Shown: positions 28,687 through 37,899 of the stretch, piece by piece
Layout of the letters: the number at the start of each line of letters is the position of its first letter
How positions within the stretch are numbered: position 1 is the first letter of the stretch
Assembly: GCF_030538655.1 (NCBI RefSeq)
Contig: NZ_JAUNTO010000024.1
Span: forward strand, 1-38,716
Direction: 5' to 3'
DNA from: Paracoccus sp. (in: a-proteobacteria)
Lineage (GTDB): Bacteria; Pseudomonadota; Alphaproteobacteria; Rhodobacterales; Rhodobacteraceae
Length of the DNA stretch: 38,716 bases
Program-made: the position numbers and the translations under genes
Notes under the pieces: generated by a model
Databases searched by the model: none
Told to the model about the DNA's origin: nothing
What the model saw: only the letters and a program-made list of their open reading frames with translations

Positions 28687-29535
28687 TTACAGCCAGCGGC
28701 CCTGAATGACCTGACGATAGACGTTGGTCAGCCAGCTGTCGCCCTTGGGTGTCGCGGTCAGGCCACGGCCACGCAACTGCGCATAGGCATCTTCGTAGAA
28801 GGGCGACGACTGGAAGTTATGCCCCAGAATCGCCCCCGCCGTCTGCGCCTCATCCGTCAGGCCAAGCGCCAGATACGCCTCGACCAGACGCATCAGCGCC
28901 TCGGGCGTGTGGGTGGTGGTCTGGAATTCCTCGACCACGACGCGAAAACGGTTGATCGCCGCCGTGTAATGACCACGCTTGAGGTAATAACGGCCGATTT
29001 CCATTTCCTTGGCGGCCAGATGGTCAAAGGCCAGATCGAATTTGAGAATCGCCGAACGCGCATATTCGCTGTCGGGATATTGCTCGATCACCTCGCGCAT
29101 GGATTGCAGCGCCTGAAAGGTCAGACCCTGATCCCGGCCCACATCGTCGATCTGGTCGTAATAGGACAGGGCCAGCAGGTATTTGGCATAGGCCGCATCC
29201 TCGTCGCCCGGATAGGTATCCAGAAAACGCTGCGCCGCCGCCCGCGCTTCTTCATAGTTCTTGGCCTTGTGATAGCCATAGGCTTCCATAATCAGCGCGC
29301 GTTTCGCCCATTCGGAATAGGGGTAAAGCCGCTCGATCTCGGCGAAATAGCGGACGGCATCTTCGGGCCGGCGGCTGTTTTCCAGCTCGTATTCGCCGCG
29401 CTTGTAGATTTCCTCGGCGGTGAACTGTTCCATGTTTTGCGGCATGGCAGTGGTGCCGCCACGGTTACAGCCGGCAAGCATCAGGGCAGAAAGCATCGCC
29501 GCAGTCAGAAAAGCAGCACTTTTGGAACGCGGCAT
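28687..29535 (-). CDS. bamD: Outer-membrane assembly lipoprotein BamD
   Basis: BamD is the essential lipoprotein partner of BamA in outer-membrane protein insertion. The signal ends in a lipobox LMLAGC with lipid-modified Cys23. Tandem TPR-like repeats follow (IYKRGEYELENSRRPEDAVRYF, EARAAAQRFLDTYPGDEDAAYA, LQSMREVIEQYPDSEYARSA). I chose ATG at 29535, which gives a proper signal sequence; the upstream extension of 16 codons would bury it. It is 282 residues long, close to the family norm. Confidence 0.94.
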   Translation of the reverse strand: MPRSKSAAFLTAAMLSALMLAGCNRGGTTAMPQNMEQFTAEEIYKRGEYELENSRRPEDAVRYFAEIERLYPYSEWAKRALIMEAYGYHKAKNYEEARAAAQRFLDTYPGDEDAAYAKYLLALSYYDQIDDVGRDQGLTFQALQSMREVIEQYPDSEYARSAILKFDLAFDHLAAKEMEIGRYYLKRGHYTAAINRFRVVVEEFQTTTHTPEALMRLVEAYLALGLTDEAQTAGAILGHNFQSSPFYEDAYAQLRGRGLTATPKGDSWLTNVYRQVIQGRWL

Positions 29536-29683
29536 AGGGTCCGTCCATCGATTCTGTCGGTCGTGCCGGTGCAGAGACGGCACGGCCCGGCTGTCCTAGC
29601 ATAGTTTTTTAGGGGGCGCAAAATGGCAATCCATGATTTGGATCAGCTTTGTGACACCGGGAAAAATCAACCACAGCGCAGGG

Positions 29684-29712
29684 TTGTGCGCGCCAAGGGT
29701 CAGCGCACACAA
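29684..29712 (-). terminator. Hairpin downstream of lpxC
   Basis: On the minus strand a 10-bp stem with one G-U wobble (29684-29693 with 29703-29712, nine-base loop) starts 15 bases after the lpxC stop. A T-run follows about 20 bases later, so it may end or attenuate the lpxC transcript before bamD. Confidence 0.45.
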
Positions 29713-29726
29713 TTGTGACATGCGTT

Positions 29727-30668
29727 TCAGGCGTGCAGGGCCAGCCGCGCGGCATCGGCGGAATAGGCCGCCACGCCCGCGCCGGGCAAGCGCCCCTCAA
29801 GATCCGGGGAACAGGTCGTCCATTCCCACGCATCCGGCTGCGCAAACAGCGCGCGCAGCAGACAGTTGGTCATCGCGTGACCAGCCCGGTTGCCGGTATA
29901 GCGCGCCAGCAGCGGCGCACCGGCCAGCGCCAGATCCCCCATGGCATCCAGCATCTTGTGGCGCACCGCCTCGTCCGAGTGGCGCAGCCCGCCCGGCGAC
30001 AGCACGCGCGGACCATCGACGACCACGGCGTTCAGATAGCTGCCGCCCAGTGCCAGCCCATGTTGCCGCATCGCATCGACATCGGCCTGACGGCAAAAGG
30101 TGCGGCTGTCGGCCAGTTCGCGCACAAAGGCCCCGTTCGCCATATCCAGCTGCTTGTCCTGCTGGCCGATGGCGGTATCGGCAAAGTCGATGTGAAAGTC
30201 GATTTCCAGATGATCGGCGGGGTCCAGACGTGCCCATGCCTCGCCCTCACGCACTTCGACCCGGCGCAGGACGCGGATAGCGCGCAGCGGACTGCCGAAC
30301 TGAATTTCGATCCCGGCACGCAGGATACCGCGCACGAACTGGGCCGACGATCCGTCAAGAATCGGCACTTCGGGGCCGTCCACTTCGATCAGGGCGTTGT
30401 GAATGCCGGTGCCCGACAGCGCGGCCATGATGTGTTCCACGGTGGACAGCGTGGCACCCTGCCCGTTGTCCAGCAGTGTGCACAGTTTCGATGGCGTCAC
30501 CTGATCCCACAGCGCCTTGATTTTGGCGTCCGGGCCATCGCCCAGATCGGTGCGGTGGAACACGATGCCATGATCGGGCCCGGCGGGCCGGATGACCAGC
30601 CGTGCGGGAACGCCGGAGTGGAGGCCCACATCCGTAAATTCAACCGGAGTCTTGATCGTCGCCTGCAT
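29727..30668 (-). CDS. lpxC: UDP-3-O-acyl-N-acetylglucosamine deacetylase
   Basis: LpxC is the zinc hydrolase of the committed step of lipid A synthesis. The 313-residue protein shows the zinc ligands His79 (STVEHIMAAL), His237 and Asp241 (DEAVRHKMLDAMGDL), Glu78, and catalytic His264 (GNRAGHAMTN). The N-terminal VEFTDVGLHSG motif is intact. It follows ftsZ after a terminator, so it is likely transcribed from its own promoter in the 190-base gap, which contains two palindromes. Confidence 0.97.
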   Translation of the reverse strand: MQATIKTPVEFTDVGLHSGVPARLVIRPAGPDHGIVFHRTDLGDGPDAKIKALWDQVTPSKLCTLLDNGQGATLSTVEHIMAALSGTGIHNALIEVDGPEVPILDGSSAQFVRGILRAGIEIQFGSPLRAIRVLRRVEVREGEAWARLDPADHLEIDFHIDFADTAIGQQDKQLDMANGAFVRELADSRTFCRQADVDAMRQHGLALGGSYLNAVVVDGPRVLSPGGLRHSDEAVRHKMLDAMGDLALAGAPLLARYTGNRAGHAMTNCLLRALFAQPDAWEWTTCSPDLEGRLPGAGVAAYSADAARLALHA

Positions 30669-30698
30669 CGTCTTGCCTGCCCGTTTCTTCGCTTACTG

Positions 30699-30715
30699 CC
30701 GATTCCAGGAATCGG
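30699..30715. promoter_or_regulatory. 17-bp palindrome with paired GANTC sites upstream of lpxC
   Basis: CCGATTCC-A-GGAATCGG is a perfect 8-bp inverted repeat with one central base. Each arm contains a GANTC site (GATTC 30701-30705, GAATC 30709-30713), the target of the alphaproteobacterial methyltransferase CcrM. It lies 31 bases before the lpxC ATG, in the promoter-proximal or leader region. Confidence 0.55.
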
Positions 30716-30765
30716 TCCGGGCACCTCTTGCACCCGGCTACAGACAGCTAGGCGTGGGCAGACAG

Positions 30766-30780
30766 TCGTTCAATTAACGA
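30766..30780. repeat. Second inverted repeat in the lpxC upstream region
   Basis: TCGTT-CAATT-AACGA is a perfect 5-bp dyad about 100 bases before the lpxC start. It contains TTAA and TTGAA elements and may be part of the lpxC promoter or an operator. Confidence 0.35.
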
Positions 30781-30860
30781 ATTGTAACGGCGTGAAACAT
30801 TCACTGGCAGCCCCTTGCCACGTTAACCTGAACAGCATGAATGCCACTGGAATCACATTG

Positions 30861-30887
30861 AAAAAGGGCCGCCATGGGCGGCCCTTT
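30861..30887 (-). terminator. Rho-independent terminator of ftsZ
   Basis: On the minus strand an 11-bp perfect stem (AAAGGGCCGCC/GGCGGCCCTTT, three-base loop) is followed by a T-run, 31 bases after the ftsZ stop. Confidence 0.92.
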
Positions 30888-30918
30888 AACCATTGTCCGG
30901 CACGAAATTCGTGAAGGC

Positions 30919-32544
30919 TCAATTCGCCTGACGGCGCAGGAAAGCCGGGATTTCGATGTTATCACCCTGCGAATCCGGGCTGGCCAGATCGTCGAAATTC
31001 GCCTCTTGCTCGCGCGCACGGGTGGCCACACGCTCGCTCACCCGTTCGGCGATGGTGCCTGCGGTGGGCTTGGGCGCAGCAGCACCGCCCTGCCCGGCGT
31101 TATGCCCGGCCATGCGTTCCAGCATCCGGCCCAGACCGGCCATGCGACCGGCACCTGCGCGCGGCTCGTCGGCGACAGGCTGCGCCTGCGGCTGACGCGC
31201 CGCCTGCTGGCGCGGCTCACCCGGATGAGCCACGGCTTTCTGAAGCCGTTCCAGCACCTCGGGGCGCGGAGTCACACCGGCAGCGCGGGGTTTGGGCGCA
31301 ACATAAGCGGCCGAATCTTCGTGAATCATCGGCGAAGCCGGACGCGCGGCGGCAACGGCAGGGCCGGATTTCGGCTGCCAACCCGGCGCGGGCATGTCAT
31401 CGTCGGCCAGATGCTGATCGCGGGCGCTGGCAACCGGCGCGGCCTCGGGCGCGGGGCTGCGGCGCGGCGGAACCGGCATGTCATCTTCGACGCTTTCGGC
31501 ACGCGACAGGTTGGGCATCTGGGTCAGCGGCGCGGCCATGCTGCGGCGCGGGGCCGAAGGTTCGGCGGCACTGGCCACGGCAGCATCAATGCCCGTCGCG
31601 ACAACCGAGACGCGCAGCGTCCCATCCATCTCCGGGTCCAGGGTCGAACCGACGATGATATTCGCGTCGGCATCCACCTTGTCGCGGATGATGTTCGCGG
31701 CCTCGTCCAGTTCGAACAGGGTCATATCATAACCGCCGGTGATGTTAATCAGCACGCCCTTGGCACCGTTCAGGCTGATTTCATCCAAGAGCGGGTTGGC
31801 AATGGCGCGTTCCGCCGCCTCGACCGCGCGGTTTTCGCCCGCTGCCTCGCCCGTGCCCATCATCGCCTTGCCCATCTCGTCCATCACGGCGCGAACATCG
31901 GCGAAGTCGAGGTTAATCAGGCCCGGACGGACCATCAGATCGGTCACGCCCTTGACGCCCTGATACAGCACGTCATCGGCCATGGCGAAGGCTTCGGTGA
32001 AGGTGGTCTTTTCATTCGCCAGCCGGAACAGGTTCTGGTTCGGAATGATGATCAGCGTATCGACGACCTTTTGCAGCGCCTCGACCCCTTCTTCGGCCTG
32101 ACGCATCCGCTTGGTGCCCTCAAAGCTGAAGGGCTTGGTCACGACACCCACGGTCAGGATACCCATTTCGCGGGCGGCCTGCGCAATGATCGGGGCCGCG
32201 CCAGTGCCGGTGCCGCCGCCCATCCCGGCGGTGATAAAGCACATATGCGCGCCCATCAGGTGATCGACGATATCTTCGATGGTTTCTTCGGCGGCCTTGG
32301 CACCGATGGTCGGCTTGGCGCCAGCGCCCAGACCTTCGGTCACTTTCGGCCCCATCTGCACCCGGCTGCTGGCCTTGGACTGCGCCAGAGCCTGCGCATC
32401 AGTGTTGGCGACGACGAATTCCACGCCATCCAGCTTTTTCTCGATCATATTGTTGACAGCGTTGCCACCGGCGCCACCAACGCCAAAGACCGTGATGCGC
32501 GGCTTCAGCTCGTCATCGTCGTTCATCATCAGATTGAGGTTCAT
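30919..32544 (-). CDS. ftsZ: Cell division GTPase FtsZ
   Basis: FtsZ polymerises into the cytokinetic ring. The tubulin signature GGGTGTG is at 109-115, the N-terminal GTP-binding [13 protein letters not shown] at 21-33, and the T7 loop region [20 protein letters not shown] is intact. The 541 residues include a long proline/alanine-rich C-terminal linker of about 200 residues and the terminal peptide [10 protein letters not shown], which binds FtsA and other partners. The frame is open 138 codons upstream, but ATG at 32544 gives the conserved start and has GGCGGA before it. A 226-base gap separates it from ftsA and holds a DnaA box. Confidence 0.97.
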   Translation of the reverse strand: MNLNLMMNDDDELKPRITVFGVGGAGGNAVNNMIEKKLDGVEFVVANTDAQALAQSKASSRVQMGPKVTEGLGAGAKPTIGAKAAEETIEDIVDHLMGAHMCFITAGMGGGTGTGAAPIIAQAAREMGILTVGVVTKPFSFEGTKRMRQAEEGVEALQKVVDTLIIIPNQNLFRLANEKTTFTEAFAMADDVLYQGVKGVTDLMVRPGLINLDFADVRAVMDEMGKAMMGTGEAAGENRAVEAAERAIANPLLDEISLNGAKGVLINITGGYDMTLFELDEAANIIRDKVDADANIIVGSTLDPEMDGTLRVSVVATGIDAAVASAAEPSAPRRSMAAPLTQMPNLSRAESVEDDMPVPPRRSPAPEAAPVASARDQHLADDDMPAPGWQPKSGPAVAAARPASPMIHEDSAAYVAPKPRAAGVTPRPEVLERLQKAVAHPGEPRQQAARQPQAQPVADEPRAGAGRMAGLGRMLERMAGHNAGQGGAAAPKPTAGTIAERVSERVATRAREQEANFDDLASPDSQGDNIEIPAFLRRQAN

Positions 32545-32595
32545 GGTTTCCGCCTGTCGTTCGCTGATCTGCCGGGCTTTCTGGGCGCGCCGGTC

Positions 32596-32600
32596 GAATC
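32596..32600. promoter_or_regulatory. GANTC site in the ftsZ upstream region
   Basis: GAATC lies 52 bases before the ftsZ start. In Caulobacter, CcrM methylation of a GANTC in the ftsZ promoter controls expression; whether this one acts is inference. Confidence 0.35.
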
Positions 32601-32680
32601 CCCCGTGTATCCGGCCCACATTACCCGCACACGCCCCGCACGTCATCCGAAAAACGCCCGTTAACCCCAAAATATAGGGC

Positions 32681-32689
32681 TGTGGATAA
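32681..32689 (-). promoter_or_regulatory. Perfect DnaA box between ftsA and ftsZ
   Basis: The minus strand reads TTATCCACA, an exact match to the DnaA-box consensus, 137 bases upstream of the ftsZ start and within the ftsA-ftsZ gap. A TATATT -10-like element lies just downstream at about 32672-32677. DnaA activation of ftsZ has been described in Caulobacter. Confidence 0.6.
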
Positions 32690-32770
32690 GTTTGATAGGC
32701 GGTATATTGCCCACACGTCATCATCTGGTGGGGCGTATCACGCCCCTGCCCAGCGATAGCTGGCCCGCGT

Positions 32771-34105
32771 TTACCAGTTGTTGCGGAACCAGCGATAGGC
32801 GCGGCGCAGGCTGCGTGCCGGATAGGCTTCGGCGGGCATTTCGAAATCCCACCATTCATCCTGCGGATGCGCCGCGAACAGGGCCAGTCCGACGGCACTG
32901 GCAAAGCCGGGGTCGGTGAACTGATGCGCCAGTCCGTCGATGCGCAGCGGACGGCCACAGCGGACCTGAGGCCCCAAAATCCGCGTCGCCAGCAGATCCA
33001 GCCCCGGAATCTGACTGCCGCCGCCAGTCAACACGATCTGCTGGCTGGGCATGTGGTCGAACCCGGCGGCGTCCAGCACCTCGCGCACGCCTTCCAGAAT
33101 TTCCTCGACCCGAGGGCGCATAACGCCAATCACGTCGGCGCGACTGACGGTGCGGCGGTCGGCCTCCCAGTCGCCGGTATTGGTGCCGACCTCGATCATG
33201 TCACGGTCATCGCGGCCCGTCGCCTCGATCCCGCCATTCACGGTTTTCAGCCGTTCCGCGATCTGAGGCGACACACGCAGCCCGTGGGCAATATCCTGCG
33301 TGATGTGCTGGCCACCAACCCGCACCCGGTCGGCAAAGATCATGTGTTTTTTGATAAAGATCGACACGCTGGTGCCGCCCGCGCCCATGTCGATGCAGGC
33401 CGCGCCCAGTTCCTGTTCATCCTCGATCAGCGCCGCGCGGCCCGCCGTATAGGCGGCCGAGGCGATCCCCGCCAACGCGATGTCACAGCGCGCCACGCAA
33501 TTCGCCACATTGCTGATAACGTCAGCATCCACCGTCAACACATGCATATCGCAGGCCAGCCGGTTGCCGTGGTGATCGCGCGGGTCGGCCAGACCGCTAC
33601 GGTGATCGACGGCAAAATTCACCGGCTGCGCGTGCAGAACCTCGCGCCCGCGCCCGAAATCCGGCACATCGCAAGACGCCAGAACCGAGGCGATGTCATG
33701 TTCCCCGACCTTGCCCGAGGCCAGCGCAATGTCACCCGCCAGCCCATAGGACGAGGGCCGCCCACCCGACAGGCAGGCAATAATATGGTCGATCCGCACG
33801 CCCGCATGTTTCTGCGCCTGCGTGATAACGGTGCGCACGGCGCGTTCGGTTTCGGCCATCGTCTCGATCTCGCCGCCGCGCATCCCGCGCGCGCGGGTGT
33901 GGGCGGAACCGATAACCCGGAAATTCGCCTGCCCGGCCAGCGGGCCAACACCGTCTTCTTCGCGCGTCGTGCCCGAGCCGTCGAATTGCAGCACAAGGCA
34001 GGCGATCTTTGAGGTGCCGATGTCCAGCACCCCGATCACCCCGCGTTGCAGGGCGGCGCGGCGCAAATTCCGCATGGCCCGCTGCGTTTGATAAAGCTCG
34101 CCCAT
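32771..34105 (-). CDS. ftsA: Cell division protein FtsA
   Basis: FtsA is the actin-like membrane anchor of FtsZ. The 444-residue protein has the phosphate-1 loop [16 protein letters not shown] (23-38), the [15 protein letters not shown] phosphate-2 loop, the [13 protein letters not shown] adenosine motif and a C-terminal amphipathic membrane-targeting tail ([15 protein letters not shown]). The N-terminal basic extension is typical of alphaproteobacteria. It starts three bases after the ftsQ stop, with a G-rich ribosome binding site inside the ftsQ end. Confidence 0.96.
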   Translation of the reverse strand: MGELYQTQRAMRNLRRAALQRGVIGVLDIGTSKIACLVLQFDGSGTTREEDGVGPLAGQANFRVIGSAHTRARGMRGGEIETMAETERAVRTVITQAQKHAGVRIDHIIACLSGGRPSSYGLAGDIALASGKVGEHDIASVLASCDVPDFGRGREVLHAQPVNFAVDHRSGLADPRDHHGNRLACDMHVLTVDADVISNVANCVARCDIALAGIASAAYTAGRAALIEDEQELGAACIDMGAGGTSVSIFIKKHMIFADRVRVGGQHITQDIAHGLRVSPQIAERLKTVNGGIEATGRDDRDMIEVGTNTGDWEADRRTVSRADVIGVMRPRVEEILEGVREVLDAAGFDHMPSQQIVLTGGGSQIPGLDLLATRILGPQVRCGRPLRIDGLAHQFTDPGFASAVGLALFAAHPQDEWWDFEMPAEAYPARSLRRAYRWFRNNW

Positions 34106-34108
34106 CGC

Positions 34109-35056
34109 TCAGCCCCCCCGACGAGATGATCCGGCGACGCGCGCAGCGTCCTCGGGCAGCGGCAGCCCGTCCGGTCCCAGTTGCACCTGCCCGCGCGCGG
34201 CGCGGATCGTGTTGCGCGCATCCAGCCCCATCCGCACCACCAGATGCGACGGATCGCGCAGATCAAACACAGCAATATCGCGGGACAGAATGTCCTGCGC
34301 ACGGTCCAGCGCGATCACCTGCTCTAACGCCTTGACGGCACCGGCCTGGGGCAACTGGATGCGCTGCCCGCGATCCAGCACCACGTCCCAGCGGCGTTCG
34401 CCCTGCCGCACCAGCCCGCGCACCCGCGGCAAGATCGGCCCCGCGGCGTCGATCAGGGCCAGCGCCTCGGGCGCCTTTTCGTCCGCCCCCTCGCCCGCGA
34501 TCAGCGGCAGATCGGCCCGCACCTCGCGCGAGGTGACGCTGGCAACCCGATGGCCGCCCGCATCCAGAATGTCGATGCCGCGCGCATTGCGCCACAATAA
34601 CGCCGGCTCACGCTCGGTCACGATGGCCGACAGGACACCGCCTGGGCGGATGCGCAGATCAACCGTTTCCACCGCGTCCAGCGCCATGACCTGCAACCGC
34701 AGCGCCGTCAGGTTGATGTCAAAGCTTGAGGCCGGCAGATCGACCGGCAGCATGGCGCGCATCGCCTTGTCCACCGGGGCCGAGGCCCCCTCGATCGTCA
34801 TCATACGGACCATGAATTCATCACGGCTTTGCACCGACTGGATCACGCCGTTGACCCCATCGGTCAACACCGCGCGGCGATGATCGTCAGACAGCCAGAC
34901 CCCGGCCACCATCGCCACGGCAAAGGCAGGAACCCCCAACCGGATCACCCGCCGCCAGACAGGCTTGAGCCACATCCGTTCCAGCCGGTAGGCCAGCCGC
35001 GACGGAGCCGGGTCGCGCCGGCCACGGCGAAAGATGCGATGATCGGTCAATGCCAT
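34109..35056 (-). CDS. ftsQ: Cell division protein FtsQ
   Basis: FtsQ is a bitopic divisome protein linking early and late division proteins. This 315-residue protein has a basic cytoplasmic N-terminus, one membrane helix at about 40-56 ([17 protein letters not shown]), a POTRA domain after residue 80 (VRMMTIEGA, then [28 protein letters not shown]) and an FtsQ-type C-terminal domain. Its start lies inside the ddl stop region (10-base overlap), indicating coupled translation. Confidence 0.94.
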   Translation of the reverse strand: MALTDHRIFRRGRRDPAPSRLAYRLERMWLKPVWRRVIRLGVPAFAVAMVAGVWLSDDHRRAVLTDGVNGVIQSVQSRDEFMVRMMTIEGASAPVDKAMRAMLPVDLPASSFDINLTALRLQVMALDAVETVDLRIRPGGVLSAIVTEREPALLWRNARGIDILDAGGHRVASVTSREVRADLPLIAGEGADEKAPEALALIDAAGPILPRVRGLVRQGERRWDVVLDRGQRIQLPQAGAVKALEQVIALDRAQDILSRDIAVFDLRDPSHLVVRMGLDARNTIRAARGQVQLGPDGLPLPEDAARVAGSSRRGG

Positions 35057-35979
35057 AGCGCGTCCTCCACCATCCAGCGCATCAGCGCCGGAAAGTCGAT
35101 CCCCGCATGGGCCGCCTGTTCGGGTGCCAGCGATGTCGGCGTCATGCCGGGCTGATTGTTCAGTTCCAGCAGATACAGCCCTGCCAGCCCGCGCGTATCA
35201 TCCCAGCGAAAATCGGTGCGCGACAGCCCGCGACAGCCCAAGGCGTCATGCGCGCGCACAGCATAATCCAGACAGGCGGCGGTGATTTCATCCGGGATGT
35301 CCGCCGGGATCACATGCCGCGACCCGCCCGCCCTGTATTTGGCATCATAGTCATACCAGCCCTCGGTGATAATCTCGGTCACGCCAAGCGCGCGGCCACC
35401 CATCACAGCGGTCGTCAACTCGCGCCCCGGCGCATAGGTTTCCACCATGACACGCGCGGGCATCGTGTCGGCCAGCGCGGGCGGGCCGTTCGCCCCCTCG
35501 GCCACGATATAGATGCCGACGCTCGACCCCTCATCATTCGGCTTGACCACATAGGGCGGCGGCAGAACATGACGGCGGCGCACTTCATCGGCATCGGCGA
35601 TCACGCTGTCCAGCACCGGCAGACCGGCGGCGCGGAAAGCGTCTTTGCTGCGCGTCTTGTCCATCGCCAAAGCCGACGCCAGCACGCCGGAGTGGGTATA
35701 AGGCAGGCCCAACCATTCCAGCAGGCCCTGCACGCAGCCATCCTCGCCCCAGCGGCCATGCAGTGCATTGAACACCACGTCGGGGACGGCATCACGCAGG
35801 CGCGCAACGATCTCGGGGCCGCGTTCGCGTCCCAGTTCGATTTCGATCACCTCATAGCCCGCCACCCGCAGCGCATTCGCGCACTCACGCCCCGATGACA
35901 AGGACACCTCGCGCTCAGCCGAGGGCCCGCCCATCAGAACGGCTACGGTGTGGGCTGTCCTGCTCGACCTGCCCTTCAC
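35047..35979 (-). CDS. ddl: D-alanine-D-alanine ligase
   Basis: Ddl joins two D-alanines for peptidoglycan precursors, using ATP. The 310-residue ATP-grasp enzyme shows [19 protein letters not shown] (13-31), [31 protein letters not shown] and the metal-binding [14 protein letters not shown]. The start codon is GTG, and its last two bases plus the next A form the TGA stop of a 27-codon frame (GTGA), so upstream reading decides little about the start. In most relatives murC and murB lie directly upstream; here they are absent and a methyltransferase gene lies there instead. Confidence 0.96.
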   Translation of the reverse strand: MKGRSSRTAHTVAVLMGGPSAEREVSLSSGRECANALRVAGYEVIEIELGRERGPEIVARLRDAVPDVVFNALHGRWGEDGCVQGLLEWLGLPYTHSGVLASALAMDKTRSKDAFRAAGLPVLDSVIADADEVRRRHVLPPPYVVKPNDEGSSVGIYIVAEGANGPPALADTMPARVMVETYAPGRELTTAVMGGRALGVTEIITEGWYDYDAKYRAGGSRHVIPADIPDEITAACLDYAVRAHDALGCRGLSRTDFRWDDTRGLAGLYLLELNNQPGMTPTSLAPEQAAHAGIDFPALMRWMVEDALWH

Positions 35980-36059
35980 GTTTTCGCCTTTTCTGCCCGG
36001 TTGATCCGGGCCGCCTTGTCATTGCGCCGCCGGTTTTCCCGCGTGCGCTGTTTTCGCAT
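35976..36059 (-). CDS. Possible short basic ORF coupled to ddl
   Basis: From ATG at 36059, a 27-codon frame starts [14 protein letters not shown] and ends AEKAKT, with its TGA overlapping the ddl GTG (GTGA). A third of the residues are Arg or Lys. There is no visible ribosome binding site and an in-frame stop lies a few codons upstream. It may be a leader peptide coupling ddl translation, a remnant of a lost upstream gene, or chance. Confidence 0.35.
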   Translation of the reverse strand: MRKQRTRENRRRNDKAARINRAEKAKT

Positions 36060-36136
36060 AACATGACAATAGCGGCATCATCCGCCCCGCAAAAGCTTTT
36101 TTTCATATGGTTGATGAATGGGCTGGGGATAACCGC

Positions 36137-36916
36137 CTATTGCCGCGGAACACCTTGCGACGCGCGTATCCCCGCGGGGCGCGGGCGGGCGATACCCCCC
36201 AGAACCTCAAGCGGGCTGGGGACATGCACCCGCACCCCCGGCCCGGCAGAGGCATGGACCTGTTTCGACACCTCGGCCATCAGCACACCCGCGATCAGCA
36301 GCCGCCCGATCCGGCGGCCCGTGCGCTCCCACACTCCGGCGCTGCGCAGCCAAAACCGCCGATCCGAGGGTGGAATATACAGCGCCACCCCCTGCCGATC
36401 CGTCATCAGCCCGGCGGCGCGCATCTGCGCCTCAAGCTGGCCAGCGGTATAGCTGCGGCCAAGGCCAAAGGGCGTCGCATCAGATGCCGCCCACAGCCCG
36501 GCACGGTTGGGCACCATGACCAGCATCCGCCCGCCGGGGCCAAGCACGCGCGCCGCCTCGGCCAGCACGGCGGCGGGGTGATCGCTGGTTTCCAGCCCGT
36601 GCAGCATCACCAGCCGGTCCACGCTGCCGGTATCCAGCGGCCAGGCGGTTTCCTCGCACAGGACCGAGTGGTTCGGCATCCCGGCCGGCCAGGCCATCAC
36701 CCCCTGCGGCCCCGGCATCAAGGCCGTCACCCGTCGCGCGTCGTTCAGAAAAGGACGCAGCATCGGCGCGGCGAACCCATAGCCAGCCACCGTCATTCCC
36801 GAACATTGCCCAGGCGGCCAGATTTCGGTCAAGCGGTCACGCAGAATTTTCTGCACCACACGGCCCAAAGCGCGCTGGTAATAGAACCGCCGCAGATCGC
36901 TGACATCATGATGCAT
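36137..36916 (-). CDS. Class I SAM-dependent methyltransferase
   Basis: This 259-residue protein resembles the Methyltransf_11-type enzyme often found divergent from gloB in Rhodobacteraceae. Visible parts are the N-terminal [19 protein letters not shown], a motif I-like [14 protein letters not shown] that lacks the usual GxGx[17 protein letters not shown] (motif IV region), and [19 protein letters not shown]. The degenerate motif I is normal for this group. The substrate is unknown. ATG at 36916 is preferred over a start 19 codons upstream that would overlap the gloB leader. Start to gloB start is 56 bases, so they share a promoter region. Confidence 0.82.
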   Translation of the reverse strand: MHHDVSDLRRFYYQRALGRVVQKILRDRLTEIWPPGQCSGMTVAGYGFAAPMLRPFLNDARRVTALMPGPQGVMAWPAGMPNHSVLCEETAWPLDTGSVDRLVMLHGLETSDHPAAVLAEAARVLGPGGRMLVMVPNRAGLWAASDATPFGLGRSYTAGQLEAQMRAAGLMTDRQGVALYIPPSDRRFWLRSAGVWERTGRRIGRLLIAGVLMAEVSKQVHASAGPGVRVHVPSPLEVLGGIARPRPAGIRASQGVPRQ

Positions 36917-36972
36917 TGCGCCCCGGCCCCTTGTTTGCGAGGCTAAGACACCACACCAAGGGGGATTTGCCA

Positions 36973-37719
36973 ATGCCGCCGGAACTGGTCACGGTCCGAT
37001 GCCTGCGCGACAACTATGCCTATCTGCTGCACGGGAATGGCGAAACCGCCCTGATTGACGCCCCCGAAGCGGGGCCGATCCGCGCCGCGCTAGAGGAACG
37101 GGGCTGGCAGCTGGATCATATTCTGCTGACTCACCACCACGACGATCACATTCAGGACGTGCCCGAATTGCGCCGCGCCTTTCCGGGCGTGCGTGTGACC
37201 GGCCATGCCGCCGACGCGGCCCGCCTGCCGCCGCTGGATCAGCCGGTTTCGCCGGGCGACAGCATCACCATCTGCGGCGAAACCGCGACGGTGATCGACG
37301 TGCCGGGCCACACCATCGGCCATATCGCCTTTCATTTCCCCGACGCACGGCTGGCCTTTACCGGCGACAGCCTGATGGCCATCGGCTGCGGTCGCCTGTT
37401 CGAAGGCGGCGCGGCGATGATGTGGGACAGCCTGTCCCGCCTGAATGCCCTGCCCGGCGATACCTTGATCTGTTCCGGCCATGATTACTGCGCAGGCAAC
37501 GGTGCCTTTGCCCTGTCCGTCGATCCCCAGAACGCCGCGCTGCGCGACCGTCTGGCCGGGGTCGAGGACGGCGCCCCCTGCGCCCCCGCAACACTGGATG
37601 TGGAACGCGCGACCAACCCGTTCCTGCGCATCGCCGAGTTGCGTAACCGCCTGAATATGCAGGACGCCCCCGATGCCGAGGTATTCGCGCGGCTGCGGCG
37701 CATGAAGGACGATTTCTGA
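36973..37719 (+). CDS. gloB: Hydroxyacylglutathione hydrolase (glyoxalase II)
   Basis: GloB hydrolyses S-lactoylglutathione to lactate and glutathione, the second step of methylglyoxal detoxification. The 248-residue metallo-beta-lactamase-fold enzyme has the metal motif THHHDDH (His54, His56, Asp58, His59), the [12 protein letters not shown] and [17 protein letters not shown] blocks, and SGHDYCAGN with the C-terminal HAGH domain ([17 protein letters not shown]). AAGGGGGAT supports ATG at 36973. No terminator is evident after it. Confidence 0.95.
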   Translation: MPPELVTVRCLRDNYAYLLHGNGETALIDAPEAGPIRAALEERGWQLDHILLTHHHDDHIQDVPELRRAFPGVRVTGHAADAARLPPLDQPVSPGDSITICGETATVIDVPGHTIGHIAFHFPDARLAFTGDSLMAIGCGRLFEGGAAMMWDSLSRLNALPGDTLICSGHDYCAGNGAFALSVDPQNAALRDRLAGVEDGAPCAPATLDVERATNPFLRIAELRNRLNMQDAPDAEVFARLRRMKDDF

Positions 37720-37899
37720 TCCTTGAAAACGGCAGCAGGCATTATCACATCTGCATCAACCATCGGATTTTCACGGCCTTGCGCTGAAAAAGTTCTTGAA
37801 GCCGCAGCAAATCCATCAATTCTTAACTGTATCGTGACAGTCTGGGCAGGTGGGTCGCCAATCCGACCCATACCGCCAGCCGACTGACAGGAGACGATC

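Noticed and set aside
28249-29604. A 451-codon open frame antisense to recN and bamD
   Set aside because: Same reasoning: it opposes two conserved genes and has Gln/Arg/His-rich shadow composition.
30874-32664. A 596-codon open frame antisense to ftsZ
   Set aside because: It opposes ftsZ over its full length, is Gly/His/Arg-rich and has no recognisable domain.
35915-36106. 63-codon minus-strand frame starting MKKSFCGADD over the ddl 5' end
   Set aside because: It runs out of frame through the conserved ddl start, with no ribosome binding site.
36124-36132. DnaA-box-like sequence (TTATCCCCA on the minus strand) upstream of ddl
   Set aside because: One mismatch to consensus at a conserved position and inside the end of the methyltransferase-ddl junction; chance is likely.
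37795-37820. Heat-shock-like promoter upstream of clpA (CTTGAA, then CCATCAAT)
   Set aside because: The 12-base spacing is short for a sigma-32 promoter and the -10 match is partial, so I did not list it. Start-site mapping under heat shock would settle it.
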